Of a DNA stretch of 53,280 bases, positions 43,627 to 52,422 are shown piece by piece. Where the stretch lies: assembly GCA_003175695.1 (NCBI GenBank), contig PSRA01000257.1, positions 1-53,280 of the forward strand, in the 5' to 3' direction. The translations under genes were made by a program, and so were the position numbers. The stretch is from Bacteroidota bacterium. GTDB taxonomy: Bacteria > Bacteroidota > Bacteroidia > Chitinophagales > Chitinophagaceae. The notes below the pieces were generated by a model. It saw nothing but the letters and a program-made list of their open reading frames with translations. It made no database searches and had not been told where the DNA came from. How positions within the stretch are numbered: position 1 is the first letter of the stretch; each line of letters begins with the position of its first letter.

Positions 43627-44154
43627 ATGTCTACCGACGTTCGCTATCCTATAGGTAAATATGAAGAATTGCCATTTTCTCATAGGCAAAAAGAGGCCTG
43701 GTTGAACGACATAAAATTTCTTCCGCAGGCGATTGAAAATGCTCTGTTGAACCTGGATAAAACTCAGCTTGATACACCATACAGGGAGGGCGGATGGACC
43801 GTTAATCAATTGGTGCATCACGTTGCCGACAGTCATATCAATGCCTATTGCAGGTTCAAGTTGGGGTTGACTGAAGACAACGCGGTGATACGTCCATATG
43901 AAGAAAAACTGTGGGCCGAGTTGAATGATGTAAAGCATTTGCCCGTGAATATTTCAGTTACCTTACTCTACGCATTGCATACGCGCTGGTACGAAACGTT
44001 AAAAAATATTCCAGATGAAGCCTGGCAAAGAAAGGTTGTTCACCCTGAACACAAAAAAACTTTCACCCTGTGGTACCTGCTGGGTATGTACGCCTGGCAT
44101 GGGAGGCATCATGTTGCTCATATAACGGAATTGCGTAATCGTAATAATTGGTAG
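43627..44154 (+). CDS. BstA/YfiT-like bacillithiol transferase
   Basis: A 175-residue DinB-fold protein close to Bacillus YfiT (BstA), a metal-dependent S-transferase that attaches bacillithiol to electrophiles. Metal ligands are His65 (or His64) in LVHHVADSH, and His161 and His165 in RHHVAHI, matching His67, His160 and His164 of YfiT. The opening RYPIGKYE and the YREGGWTVNQL segment are family signatures. BshC in the same window shows that bacillithiol is probably made. Operon with the ABC ATPase and a NUDIX gene. Confidence 0.9.
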   Translation: MSTDVRYPIGKYEELPFSHRQKEAWLNDIKFLPQAIENALLNLDKTQLDTPYREGGWTVNQLVHHVADSHINAYCRFKLGLTEDNAVIRPYEEKLWAELNDVKHLPVNISVTLLYALHTRWYETLKNIPDEAWQRKVVHPEHKKTFTLWYLLGMYAWHGRHHVAHITELRNRNNW

Positions 44155-44185
44155 GTGGTGAAGAAACTCATTTAAGAGAATATGC

Positions 44186-44743
44186 ATGAAAGATTTAAGC
44201 TGGAAAACATTATCGTCAGAATATCTTTTCAAGGATGATTGGTTTACCATTCGCAAAGACAGCTGCCAGGCGCAAGATGGGAAAATTATATCCCCCTATT
44301 ATGTCTACGAATTTCCCACCTGGGTCACAGCCGTTGCATTGACGGAAGATGGGAAAATTATCATGGAGCGGCAATACAGGCATGCATTGGGCCAGACCAA
44401 TTACGAAATACCCGGCGGATGTGTTGATTCCACCGATAGTTCCCTGGAAGAAGCCGTCGCGAGAGAGTTGCTGGAAGAGACTGGCTACCGATTCCGGCAA
44501 TTTGAATATTTAGGAAAAACCTCTGCCAATCCCTCCACCAACAACAATTGGATGCATATGTTCCTGGTTACTGGCGGTTACCACGCCCAGGACCAGGAAC
44601 TGGATCACAATGAAGAAATAGAAATTTATTTGTTTTCAATCGAAGAAGTGAAACAATTGCTTAAAGAAAACAAGATTGTTCAAAGCATGCATGTGACCGC
44701 ACTCTTATATGCTTTGGAAAGATTGGGCAAGTTGAGTTATTAA
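44186..44743 (+). CDS. NUDIX hydrolase (ADP-ribose pyrophosphatase-like)
   Basis: A 185-residue pyrophosphohydrolase. The NUDIX box reads GGCVDSTDSSLEEAVARELLEETGY. The catalytic RELLEE half is intact, but the upstream half has an extra residue relative to the consensus and lacks its usual Glu. The N-terminal domain (WKTLSSEYLFKDDWFTIRKD) is that of ADP-ribose/GDP-sugar pyrophosphatases. It begins 31 bp after the BstA-like gene and converges with the permease gene. Confidence 0.9.
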   Translation: MKDLSWKTLSSEYLFKDDWFTIRKDSCQAQDGKIISPYYVYEFPTWVTAVALTEDGKIIMERQYRHALGQTNYEIPGGCVDSTDSSLEEAVARELLEETGYRFRQFEYLGKTSANPSTNNNWMHMFLVTGGYHAQDQELDHNEEIEIYLFSIEEVKQLLKENKIVQSMHVTALLYALERLGKLSY

Positions 44744-44753
44744 TCATCTTCTC

Positions 44754-47132
44754 TCATTCGGTCCTTAAATTGTTGACAGGACTAGCTAATCCTGCCTGAA
44801 CCGTATGATATCCTACCGTTAATAATGCGATGACAAGTGATGCTAGTCCGGCAGTGACGAATATCCAGCCACTCAATTCAATGTGGTAAGAAAACTCCTG
44901 CAGCCAATTTTGCATACTGATCCAGGAAACCGGAATGGCAATGAATGCAGCAAAGATGACAAGCTTGATTGTATCACGCGAAAGCAACCAGACGATGTCG
45001 AACACTTCTGCACCTATTACTTTTCTGACACCGATTTCTTTGGTTCTTTGTGCTGTGACGAACATGGTTAATCCAAAAAGACCCATACAGGAAATTATAA
45101 TTGCCAGTCCGGCGAAATAATCAGACAACCTGCTCACCAGTTGCTCACTTTTATAAAGCTTGGTAAACTCTTCGTCTGAAAATTGATAACTGAATGGAAA
45201 TTGGGGGTTGATTGATTTGCAAATCTTCTCTAATTCACCAAGCGTTTCTTTTGTTGAACCTGTTTTGAATCGAATGAGAATCGTGCCCCAGGGCCATTTT
45301 TCGTCCAATCTCAGAATAAGTGGATCAATGGCCTCGTGCATAGAATTGAAATGAAAATCCTTCACAACGCCAATGATTTTGCCGGGATGATTACCCCATA
45401 TGACTGTTTTGCCTATGGGATGATCAATTCCCATTTTTTCAATGGCTGTTTCATTCATGATGAATGCCCCAGAGTCACTTACATATGCCGAAGAAAAATC
45501 GCGACCTTCTTTTAGCCGTAATTTCAAAGTCTTTACAAAATCGTAACCAACGACACCATCTGCGAAGGAGACTACCGAGTTCGGATTTTTTCCTGGCCAA
45601 TCAATGCTGCCGGTGTGATGAAAAATAACAGTGGGTGAATTTCTCATTTTTGAAATCGCAAGCACATTCGGCATTTTAGCAGCTTCCTGCTTGAATAGGT
45701 CGTAATTCTTTGTTAACTCGCCTTCGATTGGAATATAGATTAGATTTTCCCTATCATAGCCGAGGTTTCGGGTTTGTATATAGTCCATTTGCCTGTACGT
45801 GACAATCATGCATACGATCAGGATAATTGTAAGTGCAAATTGAAAAACTACGAGACTCTTTCGGAAAAACGTAGCACTCCGTTTAAATCGAAGCGTTCCT
45901 TTTAAAACGCGGATGGGTTTTAGGGAAGACAAGAACAATGCGGGATAACTTCCAGCGATGATTCCCGTTATGAAAATCAATCCTGCAGATAAACCTAGGA
46001 AATTGATATCATACCAGGGGATATGCATTTGTTTTCCTGTTAATTCATTGAATGCAGGAAGGATGGCAATTGCCAGGATCCAGGCCAAAACAAAAGAACA
46101 GAAAGTGAATACAAGTGCTTCCCCAATGAATTGCGCGATGAGGGAACTTCTCATGGCGCCAATCACTTTTCTCAATCCTACTTCTTTCGCTCTTTTTGTT
46201 GCCCGGGCAGTTGCCAGATTCATGAAATTGATGCAGGCGATAAGCAAGATGAATATCGCAATAACTGTAAACAGCCGTACATATTCTATTCTTCCGCCGC
46301 CAACTGATCCATTTTTGAAATTTGAGTGAAGGTATTTTTCGGAATAGGGCTGCAATCCAAGTTCAGTGCGGTTTCCGGCGCTTTTGCCCATATACCTGTA
46401 GATGAAATCTTTTATTTTTCCTTCTACCTCTGCAGGGCTCGAATTTTTACGCAATTGAATGACGGTCGTTGGACTTGTATTCCCCCAATTGTGAACCCAA
46501 TCGTTTTGCTTTACATAATCGATCCAGTTTCGCATGAAGTCAAATTGCAGGGAAGAGTTTTTTGGAATATCTTCAAATACCGCTGTGACCTGCAGGTTTT
46601 CATTATTATCAAATCGCAAAACTTTTCCCAAGGCTCCATCAGGGTTCCCAAAAAAAATTCTTGCCATCCGGGCTGAAATCGCAATTGTATTTGGTCTATC
46701 CAGGCAGCGTTTCGGACTGCCAGCCAGCAACGGAAAACTAAACATGTTAAAAAAATCGGCTCCTCCAAAAAATCCAGTCATCTTCATGAACTTATTTCCG
46801 GCAGCGAAAGTATTCTGGTTTCCAGGAGCGGCCGCATAGTCAATACCGGTAGCATGCTCAATGTCGGGGATCACTCTTTTAAGTTCTTCGGCAAGTAATC
46901 CTTGCGTGGTATAACCGGCATCTACTTTTCCATCATAAAAATTCCGCTCATAAACCTGGTACAGAAATTTACCGTTCTGGTGAAACTGATCCATGTTTCT
47001 TTCGTCCATCACCCAGAGCATAATCAGGAGGCTGCAGCATATTCCAAGTGCAAGGCCGATGATATTGATGAAGGAAAAAAGTTTGTTGCGGCTTATAATA
47101 CGCCAGGTTGTTACAATATAATTCTTGATCAT
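44754..47132 (-). CDS. MacB/FtsX-type ABC transporter permease
   Basis: A 792-residue inner-membrane permease of the large, duplicated kind common in Bacteroidota. The N-terminal helix and MacB periplasmic domain (about 20-240) precede three helices of the first FtsX unit (about 285-420). A second periplasmic domain (about 440-660) and a second FtsX unit (about 675-785, with TKEIGVRKVIGA) follow. The twin TKEIGVRKVIGA / RAKEVGLRKVIGA coupling helices would contact a LolD/MacB-type ATPase, which is not encoded nearby. Confidence 0.93.
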   Translation of the reverse strand: MIKNYIVTTWRIISRNKLFSFINIIGLALGICCSLLIMLWVMDERNMDQFHQNGKFLYQVYERNFYDGKVDAGYTTQGLLAEELKRVIPDIEHATGIDYAAAPGNQNTFAAGNKFMKMTGFFGGADFFNMFSFPLLAGSPKRCLDRPNTIAISARMARIFFGNPDGALGKVLRFDNNENLQVTAVFEDIPKNSSLQFDFMRNWIDYVKQNDWVHNWGNTSPTTVIQLRKNSSPAEVEGKIKDFIYRYMGKSAGNRTELGLQPYSEKYLHSNFKNGSVGGGRIEYVRLFTVIAIFILLIACINFMNLATARATKRAKEVGLRKVIGAMRSSLIAQFIGEALVFTFCSFVLAWILAIAILPAFNELTGKQMHIPWYDINFLGLSAGLIFITGIIAGSYPALFLSSLKPIRVLKGTLRFKRSATFFRKSLVVFQFALTIILIVCMIVTYRQMDYIQTRNLGYDRENLIYIPIEGELTKNYDLFKQEAAKMPNVLAISKMRNSPTVIFHHTGSIDWPGKNPNSVVSFADGVVGYDFVKTLKLRLKEGRDFSSAYVSDSGAFIMNETAIEKMGIDHPIGKTVIWGNHPGKIIGVVKDFHFNSMHEAIDPLILRLDEKWPWGTILIRFKTGSTKETLGELEKICKSINPQFPFSYQFSDEEFTKLYKSEQLVSRLSDYFAGLAIIISCMGLFGLTMFVTAQRTKEIGVRKVIGAEVFDIVWLLSRDTIKLVIFAAFIAIPVSWISMQNWLQEFSYHIELSGWIFVTAGLASLVIALLTVGYHTVQAGLASPVNNLRTE

Positions 47133-47391
47133 GTGCTAAAGTAGATTTGCTCTTAAGATAGAAGAGGAAGAAGGGAACTATTTTTTCCTACCAAGAGAAT
47201 GCCAACTAATTAAATGCTTGATTCTCAGTCAAAAATTGATGCCGGTCTCATTCAAACTGTTCGATTTTAATGCGTTATTGTTCGCTGGTGATCACTTTTT
47301 TCATTCTGAAACACGGAAGCTGGCAGGATAAATTCTAAAGATTAGATGGCTGGCTTTGGTCTGACAGGGATGTTGGTTGAAGAAAGCCTAT

Positions 47392-48705
47392 TTAGCCAAT
47401 TATTTCTGAAAGATCAACTTCTCCGACTACGAATACACTTCCGCAGACAACAATCAAATCCTTTTTTGTTGCATGCCCATATGCTGCTGCCAGTGATGAG
47501 CGCACGGTGGGATAGGCCTTGCCAGTTAATCCTGCTGTCCTTCCGAAATCTGCCAATTCCTTTTCGTCTAATGCACGAGGAATTTGCGCTTTAGTAAAAT
47601 AGTAGGTGGCATTTTTGGGAAGGAGTGATAATATTTTTTTTGTCTCTTTATCCATGACCATTCCGAGGACTATATGCAACCCTTCGTGGTCGGTCAATTC
47701 AATTTGCCTGGCTATCTGGTGAATTCCATCTTCATTGTGCCCCACATCAAGTATTACAAGAGGCGAAGTATGGATCGTCTCCCATCGACCGTGCAATCCC
47801 GTTAGTTTCCTGACATGGCTTAAACCTTTTTGGATTTGAGCGTCCTTAATCCTGAATTGCTTATCCTGCAATATCCGAATTGCTTCAATTACCGTAATCA
47901 GGTTCTTGACCTGGTAAATCCCTGTCAGATCGAGTCTGAAATAGGATTTTTCATTATTGTGTTTTTCTGTTACTTCTGCAATCAGTTCATTCTTTTCAAA
48001 TCTCCAATCTGCAACGAAACGTTTTTGATCTGCAAATTGAATGGGTGCATCTTCTTCATTCGCTTTTTGAAGGAATACTGCACTTGTTAAAGGATTACTT
48101 TCACCGACGACGACAGGTGTTTGGTATTTTATAATACCGGCCTTTTCATAGGCGATTTTTTCGAGCGTGTTACCCAACATGTTCATGTGATCATATCCGA
48201 TATTGGTGATCACCGACAATTCAGGCTGAATTATATTTGTACTGTCCAGCCTCCCTCCCAGTCCTACTTCAATGATAGCAATATCCACTTGCTGCTGGGC
48301 AAAATATTCAAAAGCCATAGCTACTGTGATCTCAAAAAAGGAAGGCTCGATCGATTCAATCAATGGCTTTACTCTTTCAACAAATGAAACAACAAAATCC
48401 TCCTTCACTAATTCACCATTAATGCGGATCCTTTCCCTGAAATCCCTGAGATGCGGAGAAGTATACAGGCCTGTCTTATATCCTGCTGTCTGAAATATGG
48501 AGGCTAGCATATGGCTAGTAGACCCTTTGCCGTTGGTGCCCCCTACGTGGACAGTCTTAAATTTCGTTTGCGGGTTGCCGAGATATTCACAAAGGGCAAT
48601 TTCATTGGTGAGATCTTTCTTAAAAGCAGCCGCGCCAATCCTGCTGAACATAGGCAGTCGCGTAAAGAGAAAATCAATTGTTTGGGAATAGCTCATGGAA
48701 TCCAT
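47392..48705 (-). CDS. folC: Bifunctional folylpolyglutamate/dihydrofolate synthase
   Basis: A Mur-ligase-fold enzyme that adds glutamate to dihydropteroate and to folates. The 437-residue product has the P-loop GGTNGKGSTSHM, YTSPHLRDFRERI, and the central GLGGRLDSTNI and TNIGYDHMNMLGNT motifs, then the C-terminal ligase domain (LDVGHNEDG). The 259 bp between it and the downstream permease gene show no further gene or clear signal. Confidence 0.96.
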   Translation of the reverse strand: MDSMSYSQTIDFLFTRLPMFSRIGAAAFKKDLTNEIALCEYLGNPQTKFKTVHVGGTNGKGSTSHMLASIFQTAGYKTGLYTSPHLRDFRERIRINGELVKEDFVVSFVERVKPLIESIEPSFFEITVAMAFEYFAQQQVDIAIIEVGLGGRLDSTNIIQPELSVITNIGYDHMNMLGNTLEKIAYEKAGIIKYQTPVVVGESNPLTSAVFLQKANEEDAPIQFADQKRFVADWRFEKNELIAEVTEKHNNEKSYFRLDLTGIYQVKNLITVIEAIRILQDKQFRIKDAQIQKGLSHVRKLTGLHGRWETIHTSPLVILDVGHNEDGIHQIARQIELTDHEGLHIVLGMVMDKETKKILSLLPKNATYYFTKAQIPRALDEKELADFGRTAGLTGKAYPTVRSSLAAAYGHATKKDLIVVCGSVFVVGEVDLSEIIG

Positions 48706-48817
48706 GACAACAGCCTCAGATTGAAATTGGATGCAATCTATGTCAAAGGAGCTGAAATTGGCAAATGATATTTAGGGCTGCTCGCCTGGATTTATTCGGG
48801 CGATTAAATATCCGGAT

Positions 48818-49453
48818 TTAGTTATTGTTCTTGAAATCTCCGCGTTTCCAGGCTTGAATAAAATCTGCCCAGGCTAAAGGATTGAAGATATTTTGTGGAG
48901 GAGCCTGTCCCTGGTAATAATATTTGGTCGCACTTTGTTTCAGGTAATAACTAGCAGCTTCCTGCGCATCCTGCGGTAAAGTTCTTGCCAGTAGCCGTCG
49001 CTTGGCAGCGTCAGTATTTTGACGTGCAATCTCGATCTGGTCATCTGGCACCTTCGTGTTTACAAAGTCTCGCTCGAATTGTTCTCTCGTTGGTCTGGGT
49101 TTAATGATGGTCGCTGGCAAGTATTGTGCATCTGTCACCATTAATTTCAACATGCTGTATTGATTACCTTCCAAGTTGGTTGGGATCTCCACCAATTCAG
49201 GTTTGTAACCAATGCTGGTAAATTCCAATTTGTCTCCTTTTAACACGACAATGGAGAAAACACCTTGTTCATTTGAAATGGTACCCCTGTTTTGCCCTTT
49301 TACTACAATACTCACGGCGGGAATTCCTTTCAGGCTGTCAGCGGTCATCACGATTCCATAAAACTGGACCACTGAATCTTTCAGTTTGTCAAATTGTGCA
49401 CGCGTAACAAAAGGGGCGGAAATAAAGAATAGATATAGTAGAATTTTTTTCAT
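48818..49453 (-). CDS. Secreted protein with carboxypeptidase-regulatory-like domain
   Basis: A 211-residue exported protein: signal peptide (1-19, ending TRAQ), a CarboxypepD_reg-like beta-sandwich (about 28-115, with ISNEQGVFSIVVLKGDKLEFTSIGYK), and a helical C-terminal part rich in Gln, Arg and Tyr. The family is widespread in Bacteroidota and has no known function. It lies upstream of folC on the same strand (112 bp). Confidence 0.85.
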   Translation of the reverse strand: MKKILLYLFFISAPFVTRAQFDKLKDSVVQFYGIVMTADSLKGIPAVSIVVKGQNRGTISNEQGVFSIVVLKGDKLEFTSIGYKPELVEIPTNLEGNQYSMLKLMVTDAQYLPATIIKPRPTREQFERDFVNTKVPDDQIEIARQNTDAAKRRLLARTLPQDAQEAASYYLKQSATKYYYQGQAPPQNIFNPLAWADFIQAWKRGDFKNNN

Positions 49454-49662
49454 CAGGCCAACTTTTGGTTCTGTGATCCCGCTTTTACATTACTCCACAA
49501 TTATCATTTATTCTGTTAGGCCCAAGCAGTTCGGCAGCTTTGACGAGACATCACCCGGCTGCGATCAGAATAAACTATACCCATTTGAATAATGCATCCA
49601 AAGCTGGTCTCAAAATTAACTTTATTCGCTGAAATAGTAAACAAAGTAAGGGGCGCAATCAT

Positions 49663-49670
49663 TAATTTTG
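49663..49670 (+). promoter_or_regulatory. Promoter-like box before the Mrp gene
   Basis: TAATTTTG matches TAnnTTTG, 34 bp before the chosen ATG; the -33 element is weak. The rest of 49454-49704 holds nothing recognisable beyond this. Confidence 0.4.
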
Positions 49671-49704
49671 CTCCAAAATAAATGTTTTTAACAAATAATT
49701 GCGC

Positions 49705-50799
49705 ATGACAGAAGCAAAATTATTAGAGGCTTTAAAAAATGTACAAGAGCCAGATCTTGGAAGGGATATTGTTACGCTTAACATGGTAAAAGATGTTGTG
49801 ATTGAAAGCAATTATGTTTCATTTACAATAATATTAACTACACCCGCGTGCCCCTTGAAAGACCTGATTAAAAATGATTGTGTTAAGGCTATTCATCAGT
49901 TAGTAAATAAAGATGCAGTTGTAAATATCAAATTCACCGCTAATACAATTTCTAATAGGCAGGATCCTCACACGATTCTTCCGAAAGTCAAAAATATTAT
50001 CGCTGTGGTAAGTGGAAAAGGAGGTGTCGGGAAGAGCACCATCGCTTCAAATTTTGCCTTGGCATTGGCAAAGGATGGAGCAAAAGTGGGATTATTAGAT
50101 GCAGATATTTATGGTCCCAGCATACCCATCATGTTCGGCGTTCGCGGGGAGAGACCCAAGATGATGAATGTTGGTGAAAAGGGAATGATTGTCCCATTAG
50201 AGAAATACAATATAAAATTAATGAGCATCGGTCTGTTGATCGATGAAAAAAATGCAGTTGTGTGGAGGGGACCGATGGCCAGCAGCGCAATTAAACAATT
50301 TGTTTCAGAAGTGTTTTGGGATGAATTGGATTATTTGGTAATTGATATGCCGCCTGGCACAGGGGATATCCACCTCACACTGATGCAAACTGTTCCTGTC
50401 ACGGGTATAGTTGTAGTAACGACTCCACAGGATGTGGCGCTTGCTGATGCAAAAAAAGCAATTGCGATGTTTGGCCAGGCTCAGCTGCGCGTGCCGATTA
50501 TCGGATTAGTTGAAAACATGAGCTATTTTGTAGCGGAAGAATTACCTGCCAACAAATATTATATTTTTGGTAAAGAGGGTGGTAAAAGATTGGCAGAAGA
50601 GTATGATATTCCGTTCCTGGGACAAATTCCGCTGGTTCAAAATATCCGTGAAGGGGGAGATAGTGGAGTCCCTGTTATGGTGCAAGGCGATGAAATCAGC
50701 AGGAAAGCATTTTCCGAATTTGCAGGAAACGCTGCCCGCAGCATTTCTATGATCAACTCGAATGTTAAGGTCGAAAAAGTGGCAGAAGTAGTAGCTTGA
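49705..50799 (+). CDS. Mrp/NBP35-family Fe-S cluster carrier ATPase
   Basis: A 364-residue P-loop ATPase that binds and delivers Fe-S clusters. An N-terminal DUF59/MIP18 domain (about 1-95) is followed by a ParA/MinD-type ATPase with the deviant Walker A GKGGVGKSTIAS, the GLLDADIYGPSIP and VIDMPPGTGD motifs. The CxxC usually found after ENMSYF is replaced by AEELPANKYYIFG, a form I associate with Bacteroidota. ATG at 49705 chosen over the in-frame TTG at 49699. It heads a run with the PaiB-like and pyrF genes. Confidence 0.94.
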   Translation: MTEAKLLEALKNVQEPDLGRDIVTLNMVKDVVIESNYVSFTIILTTPACPLKDLIKNDCVKAIHQLVNKDAVVNIKFTANTISNRQDPHTILPKVKNIIAVVSGKGGVGKSTIASNFALALAKDGAKVGLLDADIYGPSIPIMFGVRGERPKMMNVGEKGMIVPLEKYNIKLMSIGLLIDEKNAVVWRGPMASSAIKQFVSEVFWDELDYLVIDMPPGTGDIHLTLMQTVPVTGIVVVTTPQDVALADAKKAIAMFGQAQLRVPIIGLVENMSYFVAEELPANKYYIFGKEGGKRLAEEYDIPFLGQIPLVQNIREGGDSGVPVMVQGDEISRKAFSEFAGNAARSISMINSNVKVEKVAEVVA

Positions 50800-50825
50800 T
50801 TTTAATTCAACTGCCTGTTTCATTC

Positions 50826-51446
50826 ATGTATAATATTCCCTATTTCAAAGCTGGTGATGAAAAAGAGGTGATAGCTTTCATGCATGCGCATCCTTTCATC
50901 ATTTTATGCGGGGCTGACCCTCTGGGCCAGCCTGTCGCAACGCATGTACCTGTTCTGTTTGAAGAGCGCGACAATAAATTATTTCTTCGTGCGCACGTGA
51001 TGAGAAAACAGGATCATACATTGGCATTTGGAGACAATCAAAAAGTGCTGGCAATTTTCTATGGTCCTCATACTTATGTCAGTGCCAGTCTATATGAAAA
51101 CAAACAAATCGCAAGCACATGGAACTACCAGGCAGTGCATGCGAAGGGAGTTTTAAAGTTTCTTAATGAAGATGGCCTCCTTCAAATCATTACTGATCTG
51201 ACGGAGAAATTTGAAAACAATCCGCACTCTCCATCATTGGTCCAGAAAATGGACAAAGAATATGTCTCAAGGATGATGCAGGCTATCATTGGGTTTGAAA
51301 TTGAGATACAGTCCATCGAACATGTATTTAAACTGAGCCAAAACAGGGATGAAAAATCTTATCATAATATCCACGATTCACTTTCATCTGGCGATCCCGA
51401 TGCGAAAGCGATCGCTGCTGAAATGAAAAAAAGGCAGCATCCCTAG
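50826..51446 (+). CDS. PaiB-like FMN-binding protein
   Basis: A 206-residue protein of the PaiB / FMN-binding negative transcriptional regulator family, with the opening YNIPYFKAGDEKEVIAFMHAHPF, a flavin-type split barrel, and FYGPHTYVSASLYENKQIASTWNYQAVHAKG. Whether it regulates transcription or is an enzyme is not settled for this family. It starts 26 bp after the Mrp gene ends; the ATG at 50826 avoids the earlier overlapping TTG. Confidence 0.9.
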   Translation: MYNIPYFKAGDEKEVIAFMHAHPFIILCGADPLGQPVATHVPVLFEERDNKLFLRAHVMRKQDHTLAFGDNQKVLAIFYGPHTYVSASLYENKQIASTWNYQAVHAKGVLKFLNEDGLLQIITDLTEKFENNPHSPSLVQKMDKEYVSRMMQAIIGFEIEIQSIEHVFKLSQNRDEKSYHNIHDSLSSGDPDAKAIAAEMKKRQHP

Positions 51447-51502
51447 CTTCTACATTCTCTCCGGCCAACAATTTTCCTTTTCTTTGCTTCAAATTTTATC
51501 GA

Positions 51503-52321
51503 ATGACCAGGCAGCAGCTGATCCGATTAATAAAGGAAAAAAAATCATATCTCTGTGTTGGTCTCGATACCGATCCTGACAAAGTTCCTGAACATCTTCA
51601 GGATTTTAAAGATCCCGCATTTGAATTCAACAAGGAAATAATTCAGGCGACGCAAAACTATTGCGTAGCTTATAAAATCAATACCGCTTTTTATGAGGCG
51701 CGCGGAGCCAAAGGATGGGAGACCCTCGAAAAAACTGCTGCAATAATACCAACATCTCATTTCAGGATTGCTGACGCCAAGCGTGGGGACATCGGAAATA
51801 CCTCTGCTCAATATGCGAAGACTTTCTTTGAAACGATGCCTTTTGACGCGGTAACTGTTGCACCATATATGGGCGAAGACAGCATTCGTCCGTTTCTTGA
51901 CTATCCCGGAAAGTGGACTATCGTCCTGGGATTGACTTCCAATCCCGGTGCTCGTGATTTTGAATTGCTCGAATCAGGAGGTATGGCCATTTATGAAAGG
52001 GTCCTGCAAACTGTATCACGGTGGGGCACACCTGAAAATACGATGTTTGTAATTGGCGCAACGCGGGCCGAATGGTTTGAGAAAGTTAGAAGACTTACCC
52101 CCCAACATTTCTACCTGGTTCCCGGTATTGGAACCCAGGGAGGATCTCTTGCCGAAGTATCTGAAAAAGCCATGAATAGTGATGGAGGGATACTGGTTAA
52201 CGTTAGTCGGGCCATTATGCACGCTTCTCAGGGTGTAGATTTTGCGAGTAAGGCTGCTGAAGCGGCAGCATCCTACCAGCGGGAAATGATTCCCTATGCT
52301 GAAAAGATTTCTGCAATTTGA
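51503..52321 (+). CDS. pyrF: Orotidine-5'-phosphate decarboxylase (type 2)
   Basis: Decarboxylates OMP to UMP, the last step of pyrimidine synthesis. The 272-residue protein is the longer type found in actinobacteria and Bacteroidota. Motifs are CVGLDTDPDKVP, YKINTAFYEARGAKGWE, catalytic DAKRGDIGNTS and the phosphate loop VPGIGTQGG. It follows the PaiB-like gene after 56 bp. No terminator of quality follows it. Confidence 0.97.
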   Translation: MTRQQLIRLIKEKKSYLCVGLDTDPDKVPEHLQDFKDPAFEFNKEIIQATQNYCVAYKINTAFYEARGAKGWETLEKTAAIIPTSHFRIADAKRGDIGNTSAQYAKTFFETMPFDAVTVAPYMGEDSIRPFLDYPGKWTIVLGLTSNPGARDFELLESGGMAIYERVLQTVSRWGTPENTMFVIGATRAEWFEKVRRLTPQHFYLVPGIGTQGGSLAEVSEKAMNSDGGILVNVSRAIMHASQGVDFASKAAEAAASYQREMIPYAEKISAI

Positions 52322-52422
52322 TGATTGTTTCATTTCAATTTCCAACTAAGTATTTTTCTTAGCGGTTAAAACTTTGAGGACCGTTAGGATTCGACTATTT
52401 TAGGTCATTCAACCCCTAACAA

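Noticed and set aside
42837-47132. Pairing the ABC ATPase with the neighbouring FtsX-type permease
   Set aside because: ABC-2-type ATPases and FtsX/MacB permeases belong to different transporter classes, and the genes are on opposite strands.
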